Shown: piece after piece, positions 42,999 to 55,688 of the stretch
Position numbering within the stretch: the first letter of the stretch is position 1
How the letters are laid out: the number at the start of each line of letters is the position of its first letter
DNA from: an uncultured Parabacteroides sp.
Lineage (GTDB): Bacteria > Bacteroidota > Bacteroidia > Bacteroidales > Tannerellaceae
Assembly (NCBI GenBank): GCA_944325345.1
Contig: CALUZV010000007.1
Location: 78,874 to 142,873 of the forward strand
Reading direction: 5' to 3'
Length of the DNA: 64,000 bases
Notes under the pieces: generated by a model
Seen by the model: only the letters and a program-made list of their open reading frames with translations
Database searches by the model: none
What the model was told of the DNA's origin: nothing
Program-made: the position numbers and the translations under genes

Positions 42999-43259
42999 AT
43001 GACCATGACAAAGACGATCACATTTAATGAGCTGAGAAAGATAAAAGACAGTTTGCCTGATGGCAGCACGCATCGTATTGCCGACGAGCTGGGAATCTCG
43101 GTAGAAACCGTTCGCAACTATTTTGGCGGGCAGAATTTCGACGACGGAACGAGTTGCGGAATCCATATCGAACCGGGACCAGACGGCGGCATTGTTGTTT
43201 TGGATGATACGACGATTTACGAGCGTGCCCTACAGATTTTAGCAGAAAAAGAAGCGTAA
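42999..43259 (+). CDS. small helix-turn-helix DNA-binding protein
   Basis: This 86-residue protein has an N-terminal helix-turn-helix (FNELRKIKDSLPDGSTHRIADELGISVETVRNYFGG) and a short acidic C-terminus with a repeat-like ending (TTIYERALQILAEKEA). It resembles the small Bacteroidetes "DNA-binding protein" that often precedes a universal-stress gene, as here (22-bp gap). Two ATG codons (42999 and 43005) are both possible starts. A weak -7-like AAACTTTG lies at 42918-42925. Regulatory targets are unknown. Confidence 0.8.
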   Translation: MTMTKTITFNELRKIKDSLPDGSTHRIADELGISVETVRNYFGGQNFDDGTSCGIHIEPGPDGGIVVLDDTTIYERALQILAEKEA

Positions 43260-43281
43260 CCCCTAAAAGGAAGGAGGAATT

Positions 43282-44400
43282 ATGGAAGATAAATTAGTAA
43301 CACTGGCGATTCATACCTACGAGAAAGCGCAGATTCTGAAGACGATGCTCGAGACGGAAGGTATCGAGGTTTACATCCACAACGTGAACCAGATACAGCC
43401 TGTCATCTCGGCCGGCGTCCGGGTACGAATCAAAGAAAGCGACTTGCCTCATGCGCTGCGCATTATCGAAGACAGCAAATGGTTGCAAGAGGAAGACGAG
43501 AAGAAACCCAAGGAGCCGCACCGCTTCAAGGTGCTTATCCCGGTGGACTTCTCCGATTATTCTCTGAAAGCCTGCGAAATCGGTATCAACTACGCCCAAA
43601 AGCATGATGCGGAAGTCATGATTATGCACGCTTACTACAGCCCGTTCTTCCCCACGGCAGCTCCGATTGGCAATACCATGGCCTATCAACTGAAGGAGGA
43701 AGACACGCTGGAGCACTTGCGCGAAAAGGTGGTAACCGACATGGAAGGCATTTGCAAAGCTCTCAGGGCTAAGATGTCTGCCGGCGAGTTGCCGCAGTGG
43801 GAGTTTAACTATACTTTGCGCGAAGGTTTGCCAGAAGAGGAAATCATCGCTTACGGAAAGGAATACCGTCCGGACTTTATCATCATGGGTACTCGCGGGA
43901 CAGACCGCAAAGATGCCGACTTGATTGGTAGCGTTACGGGCGAGGTCATCGAGCTGAACCGTGTCCCGGTCTTGGCTATCCCGGAGGATACACCGTTCAA
44001 CAATCTGGAGGCCGTGAAGGATGTAGCGTTCGCGACATCTTTCAACCAGCGGGACCTCTTGGTATTCGATGCCTTCATGGAAGTATTCGCAGGCTACGAT
44101 ATTAATATCCACCTGTTCAACATCTCGACCAGCCGCAACGATTGGAACGAGATTCGCCTCTCGGGTGCCAAGGAATACTTCAAGAAGCAATATCCGGATG
44201 CACGCATTTCCTATACCGTGCTCAACGACGGGGATTTGCTGCTCGCCATCGAGAAGTTCGTTCGCGACGAGCACATCGACATCCTCGCCTTCAGCACCTA
44301 CCGCCGCAATATCTTGGCGCGGATGTTTAGCCCCAGCCTGGCGCGGAGAATGTTGTTCCACACGAACACGCCGCTCCTGGTGATGCACGCGAAGAATTAG
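43282..44400 (+). CDS. universal stress protein with N-terminal DUF2007-like domain
   Basis: This is a 372-residue cytoplasmic protein. Residues 1-70 resemble DUF2007 (signal-transducing-like, LVTLAIHTYEKAQILKTMLETEGIEVYI). Two UspA domains follow: residues about 80-235, with the ATP-binding pattern IIMGTRGTDRKDADLIGSVTGEVI, and about 245-372, degenerate and lacking the glycine loop. An AAGGAGG sequence ends 4 nt before the ATG, a rare strong Shine-Dalgarno for this phylum, implying high translation. It follows the small HTH gene and is closed by a terminator. Confidence 0.88.
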   Translation: MEDKLVTLAIHTYEKAQILKTMLETEGIEVYIHNVNQIQPVISAGVRVRIKESDLPHALRIIEDSKWLQEEDEKKPKEPHRFKVLIPVDFSDYSLKACEIGINYAQKHDAEVMIMHAYYSPFFPTAAPIGNTMAYQLKEEDTLEHLREKVVTDMEGICKALRAKMSAGELPQWEFNYTLREGLPEEEIIAYGKEYRPDFIIMGTRGTDRKDADLIGSVTGEVIELNRVPVLAIPEDTPFNNLEAVKDVAFATSFNQRDLLVFDAFMEVFAGYDINIHLFNISTSRNDWNEIRLSGAKEYFKKQYPDARISYTVLNDGDLLLAIEKFVRDEHIDILAFSTYRRNILARMFSPSLARRMLFHTNTPLLVMHAKN

Positions 44401-44422
44401 CTTTCATTTTTGATTATTAAAA

Positions 44423-44460
44423 AAGGGACGAGGTTCCGGATTTTTTCCGCCTCGTCCCTT
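44423..44460. terminator. bidirectional terminator between the Usp and GH20 genes
   Basis: Arms AAGGGACGAGG (44423-44433) and CCTCGTCCCTT (44450-44460) are perfect, with A residues on one side. It lies between convergent genes. Confidence 0.85.
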
Positions 44461-44490
44461 CGTTCGTTCAGGGGGTTCCCTGCTAAAAGA

Positions 44491-46839
44491 TTAGTGGCTC
44501 AACATATCGCCTGTTACTTTCGTAAACTTTTCTGCGTCAGCCTTGCGCAGTTTGATAGAGCCATCATTCCAGTTCGAAGGCCAGCCTCCGATGATGTGTC
44601 CGAGGAATACGGCCTTCACCTCGTGCAAGCCCTTAGCCAGTGCGACTGAAGAGTCGTGGCGCGAGAAGCGCTTCACTTCCCCTCCGTTGTTTATCAAGAG
44701 CTTGCCGTCAATCCAAACTTCCTCTAAGTCCGAAGAAACGAAGTACACGCCGTCTTCCGGGATATTGATATACCCGTTAGCTACGGCTGCATACTGCTTC
44801 ACGCCGCGCATCGATTCCGGTGCTTTCACCTGCGCCGTCAGTTCGCGGGTCTCCTTGATGACTTTCTTAGCCTTCGGCTGTGGCTTGTTAGCCTCAAAGT
44901 CTTTTACGGAGAGGAACATGCCGTCGTAAACCTCCATGTTCAGACCTGGAGTCGTCTTCGCTACTTCCTTGGCCGGGGCCAACGTCTGTTTTTCAACCTG
45001 GATAGTACGTACGGGGCTCATCTTCCCAGAAGGAAGGACAGAAGCTATCTTCAGTGTCGTAGTCTCCGTGATTTCGATGGGCGCGGTATATGCCGTAGAT
45101 GCCGGCGTCGGTTCGCTGCCGTCCAACGTATAAACCATCTTCACAGGACGGCTTGTAGTGAACTCCATCGACGCTTTGTCGGTGAATGCCACAAAGTTGC
45201 AAGAGCCGTTCGGCTGTTCGGGCTGCGGGATATGGTAGTTCAGGCCGTGTCCGTCGAGACGAACGTAGGCATTCTCCACGCGGCGTTCGAAGTCCTTATA
45301 GTCCTTGCGGTCGAGCTGCGTCCAGCCGATTTCCGCTACCGCCAAGGCGCGCGGGTAAATCATATAGTTGCGTCTCTCTTCCGTGTACATGTACTCAGCC
45401 CACGTGTTGCCTTGCACACCCAGGATGTAGTCGCCCTTGCCCATCTGAGCCAACGTGTCCGGCACGGGGTTGTAGTTGTAGGTCTTCTCCAGCGGAGTAT
45501 AGCCGCCGATAGTAACCGGCTCTATCTTCGCATCTCCCTGGTATGCATCGAGGTACATGCCATTGACACCCGGTGTCATGATGACCGTGTGATTCATCGA
45601 GGCAGCAGCAATACCACCTTCTTCGCCTCGCCACGACATCACGGTTGCCGTCGGAGCCAAACCGCCTTCCAGGATTTCATCCCAGCCGATAATCTTCTTG
45701 CCTTTTGTAGCCAAATATTTCTCCATGCGCTGGATGACATAGCTCTGGAGTTTCTCTTCGGCCGAATGGTTCTTGTCGCCCTGCAAACCTTCTTCGCGGA
45801 TGCGCTTCTGACAGAGCGGGCAGTTCTTCCAGCTCGTCTTCGGGCACTCATCACCACCGACATGGAAATATTCGCTCGGGAAGAGGGGCACCATCTCATC
45901 GACAACATCCTCGAGGAAGTCGAACACTTCCTCCTTACCCGGACACATCACGATGTCTTCAACACCCCAGATGATACGCGGCGTCCCCGGCTCGCCTTTG
46001 CAAGACAACTGCGGATAGGCGGCGATGGCTGCCATCTCGTGTCCCGGTATTTCCAGTTCGGGGATAACCGTAATGAAGTGATCGGCAGCATACTGCACCA
46101 CCTCTTTGATTTCCTCCTGCGTGTAGAAGCCCTTGTGCTCCGTGCCTTCGCCCTCGATGCGTGTCGCGCCGACCTCGGTCAGCTTCGGGTACTTCTTGAT
46201 TTCGATACGCCAGCCCTGGTCGTCAGTCAAATGCCAGTGCAAGCGGTTGATTTTGAACAACGACAAGACGTCAATGTATCTCTTCACATTCTCCACGGGC
46301 ATGAAATGGCGGCACGGGTCGAGCATGATGCCGCGATAGCCGAAGCGCGGTTCGTCTTTGATGCTCACGGCGGCTGCCGTCCATGCGATACCCTTCACGG
46401 CCGAGGGACTTTCAATCTCGGCAGGCAGCAACTGCATGAACGACTGCATACCGTAGAAAAGTCCTTGCGGTTTCTTAGCCTTGACCTCCACGCCCTTGGC
46501 GGTAACGTCGAGCGTATAGCCCTCGTCATTGACATCGAGCGATTCGTCGAGCGTCAGCGTGATGTCGCCCTTGTCAGCCACCTTGATGTCGTAGCCCGTG
46601 GCTGTTTTCATCTTGTTCGCGAAAAATTCCGCGATGGTTTTCGCCTCCGGGCTGGTCGCCCCGAAAGCAGAGCCTTGACTTAGTTTGAACTGTCCATCGT
46701 TCTGCACAAGGCTGAGCGGCGTCGGGATGATGTTGATGCCCTGGTTGTAGGACTTCACTTCGCCCGCCGGTCCGCCGCACGCGGTCAGAAGACCGAAAGC
46801 TGCGCCTGCGCATAGCGTTACTAATAAGTTTTTCTTCAT
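44491..46839 (-). CDS. family GH20 beta-N-acetylhexosaminidase (lipoprotein)
   Basis: This secreted or surface lipoprotein (782 residues, signal ending LLTACGG) hydrolyses terminal beta-linked GlcNAc/GalNAc from glycans. A GH20b-like domain comes first, then the catalytic barrel with FHVGGDECPK (the Asp-Glu catalytic pair), HWHLTDDQGWR and the Trp-rich SWRGEEGG and GVQGNTWAEYM. A chitobiase-type C-terminal domain (YTLDGSEPTPAS) and a last ~150-residue PA14/NPCBM-like module (YFVSSDLEEVWIDGKLLINNGGEVKRFSRHDSSVALAKG, quoted in parts) follow. It is likely involved in host mucin or peptidoglycan glycan use. A TACCTTTA -7-like box lies at 46857-46864. Confidence 0.95.
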   Translation of the reverse strand: MKKNLLVTLCAGAAFGLLTACGGPAGEVKSYNQGINIIPTPLSLVQNDGQFKLSQGSAFGATSPEAKTIAEFFANKMKTATGYDIKVADKGDITLTLDESLDVNDEGYTLDVTAKGVEVKAKKPQGLFYGMQSFMQLLPAEIESPSAVKGIAWTAAAVSIKDEPRFGYRGIMLDPCRHFMPVENVKRYIDVLSLFKINRLHWHLTDDQGWRIEIKKYPKLTEVGATRIEGEGTEHKGFYTQEEIKEVVQYAADHFITVIPELEIPGHEMAAIAAYPQLSCKGEPGTPRIIWGVEDIVMCPGKEEVFDFLEDVVDEMVPLFPSEYFHVGGDECPKTSWKNCPLCQKRIREEGLQGDKNHSAEEKLQSYVIQRMEKYLATKGKKIIGWDEILEGGLAPTATVMSWRGEEGGIAAASMNHTVIMTPGVNGMYLDAYQGDAKIEPVTIGGYTPLEKTYNYNPVPDTLAQMGKGDYILGVQGNTWAEYMYTEERRNYMIYPRALAVAEIGWTQLDRKDYKDFERRVENAYVRLDGHGLNYHIPQPEQPNGSCNFVAFTDKASMEFTTSRPVKMVYTLDGSEPTPASTAYTAPIEITETTTLKIASVLPSGKMSPVRTIQVEKQTLAPAKEVAKTTPGLNMEVYDGMFLSVKDFEANKPQPKAKKVIKETRELTAQVKAPESMRGVKQYAAVANGYINIPEDGVYFVSSDLEEVWIDGKLLINNGGEVKRFSRHDSSVALAKGLHEVKAVFLGHIIGGWPSNWNDGSIKLRKADAEKFTKVTGDMLSH

Positions 46840-46856
46840 GATAATAATGTTTTTAA

Positions 46857-46864
46857 TAAAGGTA
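46857..46864 (-). promoter_or_regulatory. -7-like box (TACCTTTA) of the GH20 gene
   Basis: One mismatch to TAnnTTTG on the minus strand, 18 bp before the ATG. The 42-bp array lies just upstream. Confidence 0.45.
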
Positions 46865-46900
46865 AATGTATTCTGTTCTCAAATAGGGGAGAATCGTCCG

Positions 46901-47043
46901 CCGTACCAACTCAGCAGTCCGGCAGTGCCCTTCAAAAATCTGCTGCACCGGTTCAGGAGCTCAGCGGAGGCCTTCGGAGACCTCCTGCACCGGTACAGCT
47001 GTTAAAAAATGTGCTTTTCTGAGCTCCTGCACCGGTTCAGCAG
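46901..47043. repeat. short 42-bp-period array (CTGCACCGGTTCAG)
   Basis: CTGCACCGGTTCAG (CTGCACCGGTACAG in the middle) starts at 46943, 46985 and 47027, exactly 42 bp apart. A degenerate fourth copy is at about 46901. It lies between glyA (ending 47074) and the GH20 gene. Confidence 0.85.
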
Positions 47044-47073
47044 CCTTTCAGACAACACATTAGCGTTTCCGGC

Positions 47074-48354
47074 TTACCAAGCGAAGATGGGGTAGTCCTT
47101 CATTGTGGCGTTCACCTTCTCGCGCACGGCGGCGATGGTCGCGTCGGATTCGGGGGCGGCGAGGACGGTATCGATCATTTCCACGATTTCGCCCATCAGC
47201 TCCTCCTTCGCACCGCGCGTGGTGATGGCCGGCGTGCCGACACGGATACCCGAAGTCTGGAAGGCCGAGCGGCTGTCGAAGGGCACCATGTTCTTATTGA
47301 CAGTAATGTCAGCTGACACTAAGGCACGTTCTGCCACTTTGCCAGTCAGGTCGGGGAACTTCGTGCGGAGGTCGATCAGCATGCTGTGGTTGTCCGTACC
47401 GCCGGAGATGATCTTATAGCCCTTGTCGATGAACGCCTGCGCCATGACGGCTGCGTTCTTCTTCACCTGCTGCTGGTACACCTTGTACTCCGGCTCGAGC
47501 GCCTCGCCGAAAGCGACCGCTTTGGCAGCGATGACGTGCTCCAGCGGACCGCCCTGGATGCCGGGGAAGACGGCTGAGTCGAGTAATTGGGACATTTTCT
47601 TGATTTCCCCCTTCGGCGTCTTCTTGCCCCAAGGGTTATCGAAGTCTTTGCCCATCAGGATAATACCTCCACGAGGACCGCGCAGGGTCTTGTGGGTCGT
47701 AGACGTAACGATATGAGCATATTCGAGCGGGTTGTTGAGCAGCCCGGCGGCGATGAGACCTGCGGGATGCGCCATGTCGATCATCAGCAGGGCACCGACC
47801 TTGTCGGCAATCTCGCGCATACGCTTATAATCCCAGTCGCGGGAATAAGCCGAGCCGCCGCCGATGATCAGCTTCGGACGTTCGCGGAGGGCGACTTCCT
47901 CCATCTGGTCGTAATCCACGCGGCCAGTGTCTTCCTTGACGTTATATTCCGTTGCATGATAGAGGATACCCGAACTATTGACAGGCGAACCGTGCGAGAG
48001 GTGTCCGCCGTGCGAAAGGTTGAGTCCGAGGAACGTATCCCCCGGATTGAGGACTGCCAAAAGGACAGCGGCGTTGGCCTGCGCCCCGGAATGCGGCTGG
48101 ACGTTAGCCCATTCGGCTCCGAAGAGGCGTTTGATGCGTTCGATGGCGATGTTTTCGCTCTGGTCCACCACCTCGCAGCCGCCGTAGTAGCGTTTGCCGG
48201 GATAACCCTCGGCGTACTTGTTCGTCAGGCAACTGCCCATTGCCTGCATCACTTGGTCGCTTACGAAATTTTCGGAAGCAATCAGCTCAATGCCCTTTAA
48301 CTGGCGTTGATGTTCTTTTTCGATGATGTCGAAAATCAGGTTGTCTCTTTTCAT
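47074..48354 (-). CDS. glyA: serine hydroxymethyltransferase
   Basis: GlyA interconverts serine and glycine with tetrahydrofolate, supplying one-carbon units. The 426 residues carry the PLP lysine in [28 protein letters not shown] and [18 protein letters not shown] near the start, and [15 protein letters not shown]. All are family-standard. The leader holds TAAATTTG (48402-48409), a -7 box 48 bp before the ATG. Confidence 0.98.
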   Translation of the reverse strand: MKRDNLIFDIIEKEHQRQLKGIELIASENFVSDQVMQAMGSCLTNKYAEGYPGKRYYGGCEVVDQSENIAIERIKRLFGAEWANVQPHSGAQANAAVLLAVLNPGDTFLGLNLSHGGHLSHGSPVNSSGILYHATEYNVKEDTGRVDYDQMEEVALRERPKLIIGGGSAYSRDWDYKRMREIADKVGALLMIDMAHPAGLIAAGLLNNPLEYAHIVTSTTHKTLRGPRGGIILMGKDFDNPWGKKTPKGEIKKMSQLLDSAVFPGIQGGPLEHVIAAKAVAFGEALEPEYKVYQQQVKKNAAVMAQAFIDKGYKIISGGTDNHSMLIDLRTKFPDLTGKVAERALVSADITVNKNMVPFDSRSAFQTSGIRVGTPAITTRGAKEELMGEIVEMIDTVLAAPESDATIAAVREKVNATMKDYPIFAW

Positions 48355-48401
48355 TTCAGATTCGATTGTGTGAATAAATATGAGATAAAAACTATTTTTC
48401 G

Positions 48402-48409
48402 CAAATTTA
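48402..48409 (-). promoter_or_regulatory. -7 box (TAAATTTG) of glyA
   Basis: An exact consensus on the minus strand. The predicted leader is about 41 nt. Confidence 0.55.
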
Positions 48410-48440
48410 GTATATTATTCCGGATAGGCGGATAAAAAAA

Positions 48441-48529
48441 GGCGCGTATTGCATCGGGAAACGGATATTTCTTTTGAAACGTCGGGCGTTTCGCGGGGAA
48501 TATCCCGTCAGAGCCGTGCAATACGCGCC
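48441..48529 (-). terminator. terminator after clpC
   Basis: Outer arms GGCGCGTATTGCA (48441-48453) and TGCAATACGCGCC (48517-48529) are perfect 13-bp complements. On the minus strand a T-run of seven follows. The loop of about 63 nt is itself partly self-complementary. Confidence 0.75.
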
Positions 48530-48542
48530 TCACTATGAGAGA

Positions 48543-51128
<2,586 letters not shown>

Positions 51129-51196
51129 ATATATATTATATAATGTAGTACTGGAAAGGGCTTGCCTCACTTGCAAGCGAGCCTTTCTTGCGCCTG

Positions 51197-51204
51197 CAAA
51201 AATA
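51197..51204 (-). promoter_or_regulatory. -7 box (TATTTTTG) of clpC
   Basis: An exact consensus on the minus strand, about 70 bp before the ATG. Repeat elements begin about 70 bp further upstream. Confidence 0.55.
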
Positions 51205-51269
51205 GCAAACTCTTTTGGATTTTTCTATCAAACACCGTGCCATTCTTCTTTTCCCCGGCAGATAAAATG

Positions 51270-51480
51270 GAATATGTCGGGAGGAAAAAGCCGATAACTC
51301 CCGAGATAAACTTTCCTACCTCGGGACATAAATTATAAACGACACTGTCGTCTCTACAAACAACAGTGTCGTTTATAAAAACAACTGTGCCGTTTTTACA
51401 AACGACAGTGTCGTCTGAAGTTTTTCTCCCGACCCAAGAAACTTTATCTCGGGACGAAAAAAACTTTATCTCGGGAGATA
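51270..51480. repeat. array of short dyads every 21 bp in the clpC-gyrA divergent gap
   Basis: Elements TCGGGA, CTCCCGAG, ACCTCGGGA, CGACACTGTCGT, AACAGTGTCGT, ACAACTGTGCCGT, CGACAGTGTCGT, CTCCCGA, TCTCGGGA and TCTCGGGAG start near 51277, 51298, 51319, 51340, 51361, 51382, 51403, 51426, 51447 and 51469. Intervals are 21 bp with two of 22-23. The outer part uses TCGGGA words and the centre CAGTGTCG words. Confidence 0.85.
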
Positions 51481-51537
51481 TGTAAGTTTATATGCCAAAA
51501 AATACTCCGAAAACTTTCGTGTTCTAAAGAAAAGCCG

Positions 51538-51545
51538 TACCTTAG
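51538..51545 (+). promoter_or_regulatory. -7-like box (TACCTTAG) of gyrA
   Basis: One mismatch to TAnnTTTG, 48 bp before the gyrA start. Tentative. Confidence 0.35.
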
Positions 51546-51593
51546 TGCGATTTTTCAAGGGAAGAACAAAGAGTGTAATTAATATAAGTTTAA

Positions 51594-54149
51594 ATGGTTG
51601 ATCAAGATAGAATTATTAAGATTAACATTGAGGAGGAGATGAAATCGGCATACATTGACTATTCAATGTCTGTCATCGTTTCGCGTGCCCTCCCGGATGT
51701 TAGGGATGGATTCAAGCCAGTTCATCGCCGTATTCTTTTTGGTATGAACGAGTTGGGTAATACATCCGACAAACCTTACAAGAAATCAGCAAGAATTGTG
51801 GGTGAAGTTTTAGGTAAATATCACCCGCACGGCGATTCGTCTGTCTATTACGCGATGGTGCGAATGGCTCAGAGCTGGTCGATGCGTTATACGCTGGTCG
51901 ATGGGCAGGGTAATTTCGGTTCGATGGATAACGACAGCCCGGCTGCCATGCGTTATACCGAGGCCCGACTGAGCAAGCTCGCTGAAGAAATGCTTCGCGA
52001 CATAGACAAGGACACGGTGGATTTCCAACTGAACTTCGACGACACGCTGAAGGAACCGACAGTATTGCCGACGCGCATTCCGAACCTCCTGGTGAACGGT
52101 GCCTCTGGTATCGCGGTAGGTATGGCTACGAATATGCCGCCTCACAACATGAGCGAGGTGCTGGATGCTTCGATGGCTTATATCGATGCCCGGGGCGAAA
52201 TCACCGTCGAGGAACTGATGAAGTACGTCAAGGCTCCTGACTTCCCGACTGGCGCTACGATTTATGGCTATGCCGGTGTCAAGGAGGCTTTCGAGACGGG
52301 GCGTGGCCGCATCATCTTGCGGGGAAAGGCTGAAATCGAACAGGATGCCAACCACGAGAAAATCATCATCACGGAAATACCGTACCAGGTCATCAAGTCG
52401 GACTTGATTAAGAGTATTGCCGATTTGGTGAACGAAAAGCGTATCGAAGGCATTTCTAATGTCAATGACGAATCCTCCAGCCGTGGCGGTATGCGCATCG
52501 TAGTCGATGTGAAGCGGGACGCCAACTCCAACGTCGTATTAAATAAGTTGTATAAGCTGACCGCCCTGCAATCGTCGTTCAGCGTAAACAACATCGCGCT
52601 CGTCAATGGCCGTCCGCGCCTCTTGAACCTGAAGGACTTAATCCAGGCGTTTGTGGACCACCGGCACGAGGTTGTGATTCGGCGTACGAAATTCGACCTC
52701 GAAAAGGCGAAGGAGCGAGCGCACATCCTTGAAGGTTTGCTCATCGCGTCGGACAACATCGACGAAGTCATCGCCATCATCAAGGCATCCAAGAGTCCGA
52801 ACGAGGCTATCGAAAGTTTGATGGAACGATTCTCGCTTTCCGACCGCCAGGCTCGCGCCATCGTCGAGATGCGTCTCCGCCAGCTGACCGGCCTCGAACA
52901 AGATAAATTACGTGCCGAATATGAAGAAATCGAAAAATTAATCGCATATTTGACCGAAATTCTGGAAAATGACGACCTTTGCATGAAAGTCATCAAAGAC
53001 GAGCTTCAGGAAATCAAAGACAAATACGGCGATGAGCGTCGGACGGATATTGTCTATGCGTCGGAGGAACTGAATCCCGAGGATTTCTACGCCGACGACG
53101 AGATGATTATCACCATCTCGCACATGGGCTATATCAAACGCACACCGCTCAGCGAATTCCGTGCGCAGGGCAGGGGCGGAGTAGGAGCGAAGGGCTCCGA
53201 GACGCGCGACGAGGATTTCGTCGAATACATCTACCCCGCGTCGATGCACGCCACGTTGCTTTTCTTCACCGCCAAGGGCCGTTGCTATTGGTTGAAGGTG
53301 TACGAGATTCCGGAAGGCGCAAAGAACGCGAAAGGCCGCGCCATCCAGAACTTGCTCAATATCGAAGCAGACGACAAAGTCCAGGCTTTCATCCGCGTCA
53401 AGAAGCTGACGACAGACACGGAGTTCATCAACTCCCACTACCTGTTGTTCTGCACGCGGAAAGGTGTCATCAAAAAGACCCTGCTCGAAGCGTACTCCCG
53501 TCCGCGCCAAAACGGTGTGAACGCAATCACGCTTCGCGAGGACGACGGCCTGATCCAGGTCTGCATGACGAACGGCAACAACGAAGTCTTGATTGCCAAC
53601 CGCAACGGTCGTGCCATCCGCTTCCACGAAAGCGCAGTCCGCGAAATGGGGCGTACCGCCGCCGGTGTCCGTGGCATGACACTCGACGAGGATGGCGAGG
53701 ACGAGGTTGTCGGCATGATTTGCGTCAAAGACAAAGAGAAGGAGACAGCCCTTGTCGTTTCCGAGAAGGGATACGGTAAACGCTCGAGCATCGAGGATTA
53801 CCGCATCACCAACCGAGGTGGCAAAGGTGTCAAGACACTCAATATCACGGAAAAGACCGGTAAGCTGGTTGCCATCATGAACGTAACCGACGAAAATGAC
53901 TTAATGATCATCAACAAGTCGGGCATCACGATCCGCATGAAAGTTACCGATCTGAACGTCATCGGACGTGCTACGCAAGGAGTGCGCCTGATAAATCTCG
54001 AAAAACGGAATGATGAAATTGCTTCGGTTTGCAAAGTCTTGTCCGACACGGAAGAACAAATAGCCGAGGAAAAGGCGGAACAGGAAGCCCAAGCTTCTAC
54101 CGATATTCCGGACACCCCGAGCGAAACGGACGATAATCAGGAAGTTTAA
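51594..54149 (+). CDS. gyrA: DNA gyrase subunit A
   Basis: GyrA (851 residues) is the breakage-reunion subunit of gyrase. The catalytic tyrosine is Tyr121 in AMRYTEARL. The quinolone-determining region reads [17 protein letters not shown], with Ser82 at the E. coli Ser83 position and Tyr86 at the Asp87 position. The C-terminal beta-pinwheel holds the GyrA-box [13 protein letters not shown]. The gene ends in an acidic tail ([12 protein letters not shown]). It is followed after 50 bp by a TPR-protein gene without its own strong promoter, so they may share a transcript. Confidence 0.98.
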   Translation: MVDQDRIIKINIEEEMKSAYIDYSMSVIVSRALPDVRDGFKPVHRRILFGMNELGNTSDKPYKKSARIVGEVLGKYHPHGDSSVYYAMVRMAQSWSMRYTLVDGQGNFGSMDNDSPAAMRYTEARLSKLAEEMLRDIDKDTVDFQLNFDDTLKEPTVLPTRIPNLLVNGASGIAVGMATNMPPHNMSEVLDASMAYIDARGEITVEELMKYVKAPDFPTGATIYGYAGVKEAFETGRGRIILRGKAEIEQDANHEKIIITEIPYQVIKSDLIKSIADLVNEKRIEGISNVNDESSSRGGMRIVVDVKRDANSNVVLNKLYKLTALQSSFSVNNIALVNGRPRLLNLKDLIQAFVDHRHEVVIRRTKFDLEKAKERAHILEGLLIASDNIDEVIAIIKASKSPNEAIESLMERFSLSDRQARAIVEMRLRQLTGLEQDKLRAEYEEIEKLIAYLTEILENDDLCMKVIKDELQEIKDKYGDERRTDIVYASEELNPEDFYADDEMIITISHMGYIKRTPLSEFRAQGRGGVGAKGSETRDEDFVEYIYPASMHATLLFFTAKGRCYWLKVYEIPEGAKNAKGRAIQNLLNIEADDKVQAFIRVKKLTTDTEFINSHYLLFCTRKGVIKKTLLEAYSRPRQNGVNAITLREDDGLIQVCMTNGNNEVLIANRNGRAIRFHESAVREMGRTAAGVRGMTLDEDGEDEVVGMICVKDKEKETALVVSEKGYGKRSSIEDYRITNRGGKGVKTLNITEKTGKLVAIMNVTDENDLMIINKSGITIRMKVTDLNVIGRATQGVRLINLEKRNDEIASVCKVLSDTEEQIAEEKAEQEAQASTDIPDTPSETDDNQEV

Positions 54150-54199
54150 ACAAAAAGAATAAATGTAACTCATTAGTATTAATTCAAATTTTATTTAGC

Positions 54200-55417
54200 A
54201 TGAAACGAATTTTATTTACAGTAGCCTTGTGCTTGGTAGCTTCTGCTTCGTTCGGCCAGAAAAAAGCCGTCAAAGAAGCGCAGTCGATTGCAAAGGGAAC
54301 AAACCCCAATTTCGAAGAAGCCCGCACGTTAATTAAAGGTGCCATGGAAAATCCTGAAACGAAAGACATGGCGGAAACTTGGTACGCTGCCGGTTTTATC
54401 GAAGACCAGCAGTTTAGTGCTGAAAGAACAAAGCAAATCATCGGCCAGCAGCCCGACGAGCCGGTTATGTACACCGCGCTTTATAACCAGCTGCCGTACT
54501 TCCTGAAGTCGTACGAGCTCGACCAGCAGCCGAATGAAAAGGGTAAAATCAAGCCGAAGTACACGAAAAAGATTAAAGACATCTTGAGTGCCAACCATGT
54601 TTACTACATCAACGGTGGCGCTTACTACTTCGACCAGCGCGACTACCAGAAGGCTTACGACTTCTTCCAGCAGTATTTGCAAATCTCTGACCTCCCGATG
54701 TTTGAAGGCGAAAAGGTGGCTGAACGCGACTCTAACTTCATGACTGTCCAGTTCTACGCTGCCGTGGCTGCTACTCAGCTGAACGACAAGAATCTTGCCA
54801 TCGCAGCTCTGGAACGCGCTAAGACGACAGACTTCCGCTTAAATGATGTTTATCAGTATCTTTGCTACGAATACGAACAGGCTAAGGATTCGGTAAACCT
54901 CGAAAAGACCTTGAAGGAAGGTATGGAGAAGTTCCCTGAAGAAAGCTATTATCTTTTAAGTTTGATTAACAACTACATCTATTCTAACCGCAACGCCGAG
55001 GCTCTCGAATACCTGAACACGGCTATCTCTAAGGACCCGAACAACGCTCAGCTCTACGACGTTATGGGCCGCGTTTACGAAACAGGTATGAAGGACTACG
55101 CGAAGGCTGAAGAATACTTCAAGAAGGCTCTGGATATGGATGGCGACAACGCCGACATCCTTTCCAACTTGGGACGTGTTTACTACAACCAGGCCGTTCA
55201 GCAGCAGACTGCCGCTAACGAAATCACCGACCAGACTCAGTACCAGGCAGAATTGGCCAAGGCTAAAGAGCTTTTCACCAAGGCAATGCCGTATTTCGAG
55301 AAGGCTCACCAAATCAATCCTGAAGCTCGCGACGTGATGACCGCCCTCCGTGGTATCTACTACAACCTGAACATGGGCGACAAGTTCGAAGCTATCGAAG
55401 CCGAAATGAACAAATAA
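54200..55417 (+). CDS. exported TPR protein
   Basis: This is a 405-residue protein with a Sec signal peptide (LFTVALCLVASASFGQ) and several tetratricopeptide repeats through residues about 120-390 (for instance AAVAATQLNDKNLAIAALERAK and YAKAEEYFKKALDMDGDNADIL). It is likely periplasmic. TPR arrays act as protein-binding scaffolds, and no enzymatic domain is attached. The location directly after gyrA is common in Bacteroidales by my recollection. The partner is unknown. A terminator follows. Confidence 0.9.
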   Translation: MKRILFTVALCLVASASFGQKKAVKEAQSIAKGTNPNFEEARTLIKGAMENPETKDMAETWYAAGFIEDQQFSAERTKQIIGQQPDEPVMYTALYNQLPYFLKSYELDQQPNEKGKIKPKYTKKIKDILSANHVYYINGGAYYFDQRDYQKAYDFFQQYLQISDLPMFEGEKVAERDSNFMTVQFYAAVAATQLNDKNLAIAALERAKTTDFRLNDVYQYLCYEYEQAKDSVNLEKTLKEGMEKFPEESYYLLSLINNYIYSNRNAEALEYLNTAISKDPNNAQLYDVMGRVYETGMKDYAKAEEYFKKALDMDGDNADILSNLGRVYYNQAVQQQTAANEITDQTQYQAELAKAKELFTKAMPYFEKAHQINPEARDVMTALRGIYYNLNMGDKFEAIEAEMNK

Positions 55418-55444
55418 TCAATCTTGATAATGTGTTCCTCATGG

Positions 55445-55477
55445 AGCCCGCTGTCTTCGGATGGCGGGCTTTTTTTA
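55445..55477 (+). terminator. rho-independent terminator of gyrA-TPR
   Basis: Stem AGCCCGC/GCGGGCT (55445-55451, 55464-55470) is followed by seven T residues. A clear intrinsic terminator. Confidence 0.9.
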
Positions 55478-55637
55478 TGCCAAATCTGAATTTCGTTGTG
55501 AATGGAAGAGTCGGGGCACCCCGTTTCCACCCCTAAATTTTCTATTTAACATAATGGTAATAATAGCTAAAAAGGGACTTTTTGTCTAAACCTCAAAATT
55601 TTCTCCCGCTAATCCTTTTATATAAGGAATAAAAGGC

Positions 55638-55645
55638 TAACTTTG
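55638..55645 (+). promoter_or_regulatory. -7 box (TAACTTTG) upstream of the second DUF6261-like gene
   Basis: An exact consensus. If used, transcription starts near 55652, and the whole following array would be in the 5' leader of the gene at 55883. Confidence 0.5.
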
Positions 55646-55688
55646 CGGGTGAGCTTCGATTTAGAAGCCGGAAAAAATTTTTACGCGT

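Noticed and set aside
45232..46683. A 483-residue open frame opposite the GH20 gene
   Set aside because: Antisense shadow of a gene with intact catalytic motifs, and no promoter box precedes it.
51830..51900. Quinolone-resistance change in GyrA (Tyr at the E. coli Asp87 position)
   Set aside because: Aromatic residues at this position are, to my recollection, normal in Bacteroidales GyrA, and Ser82 is retained. It cannot be read as acquired resistance.
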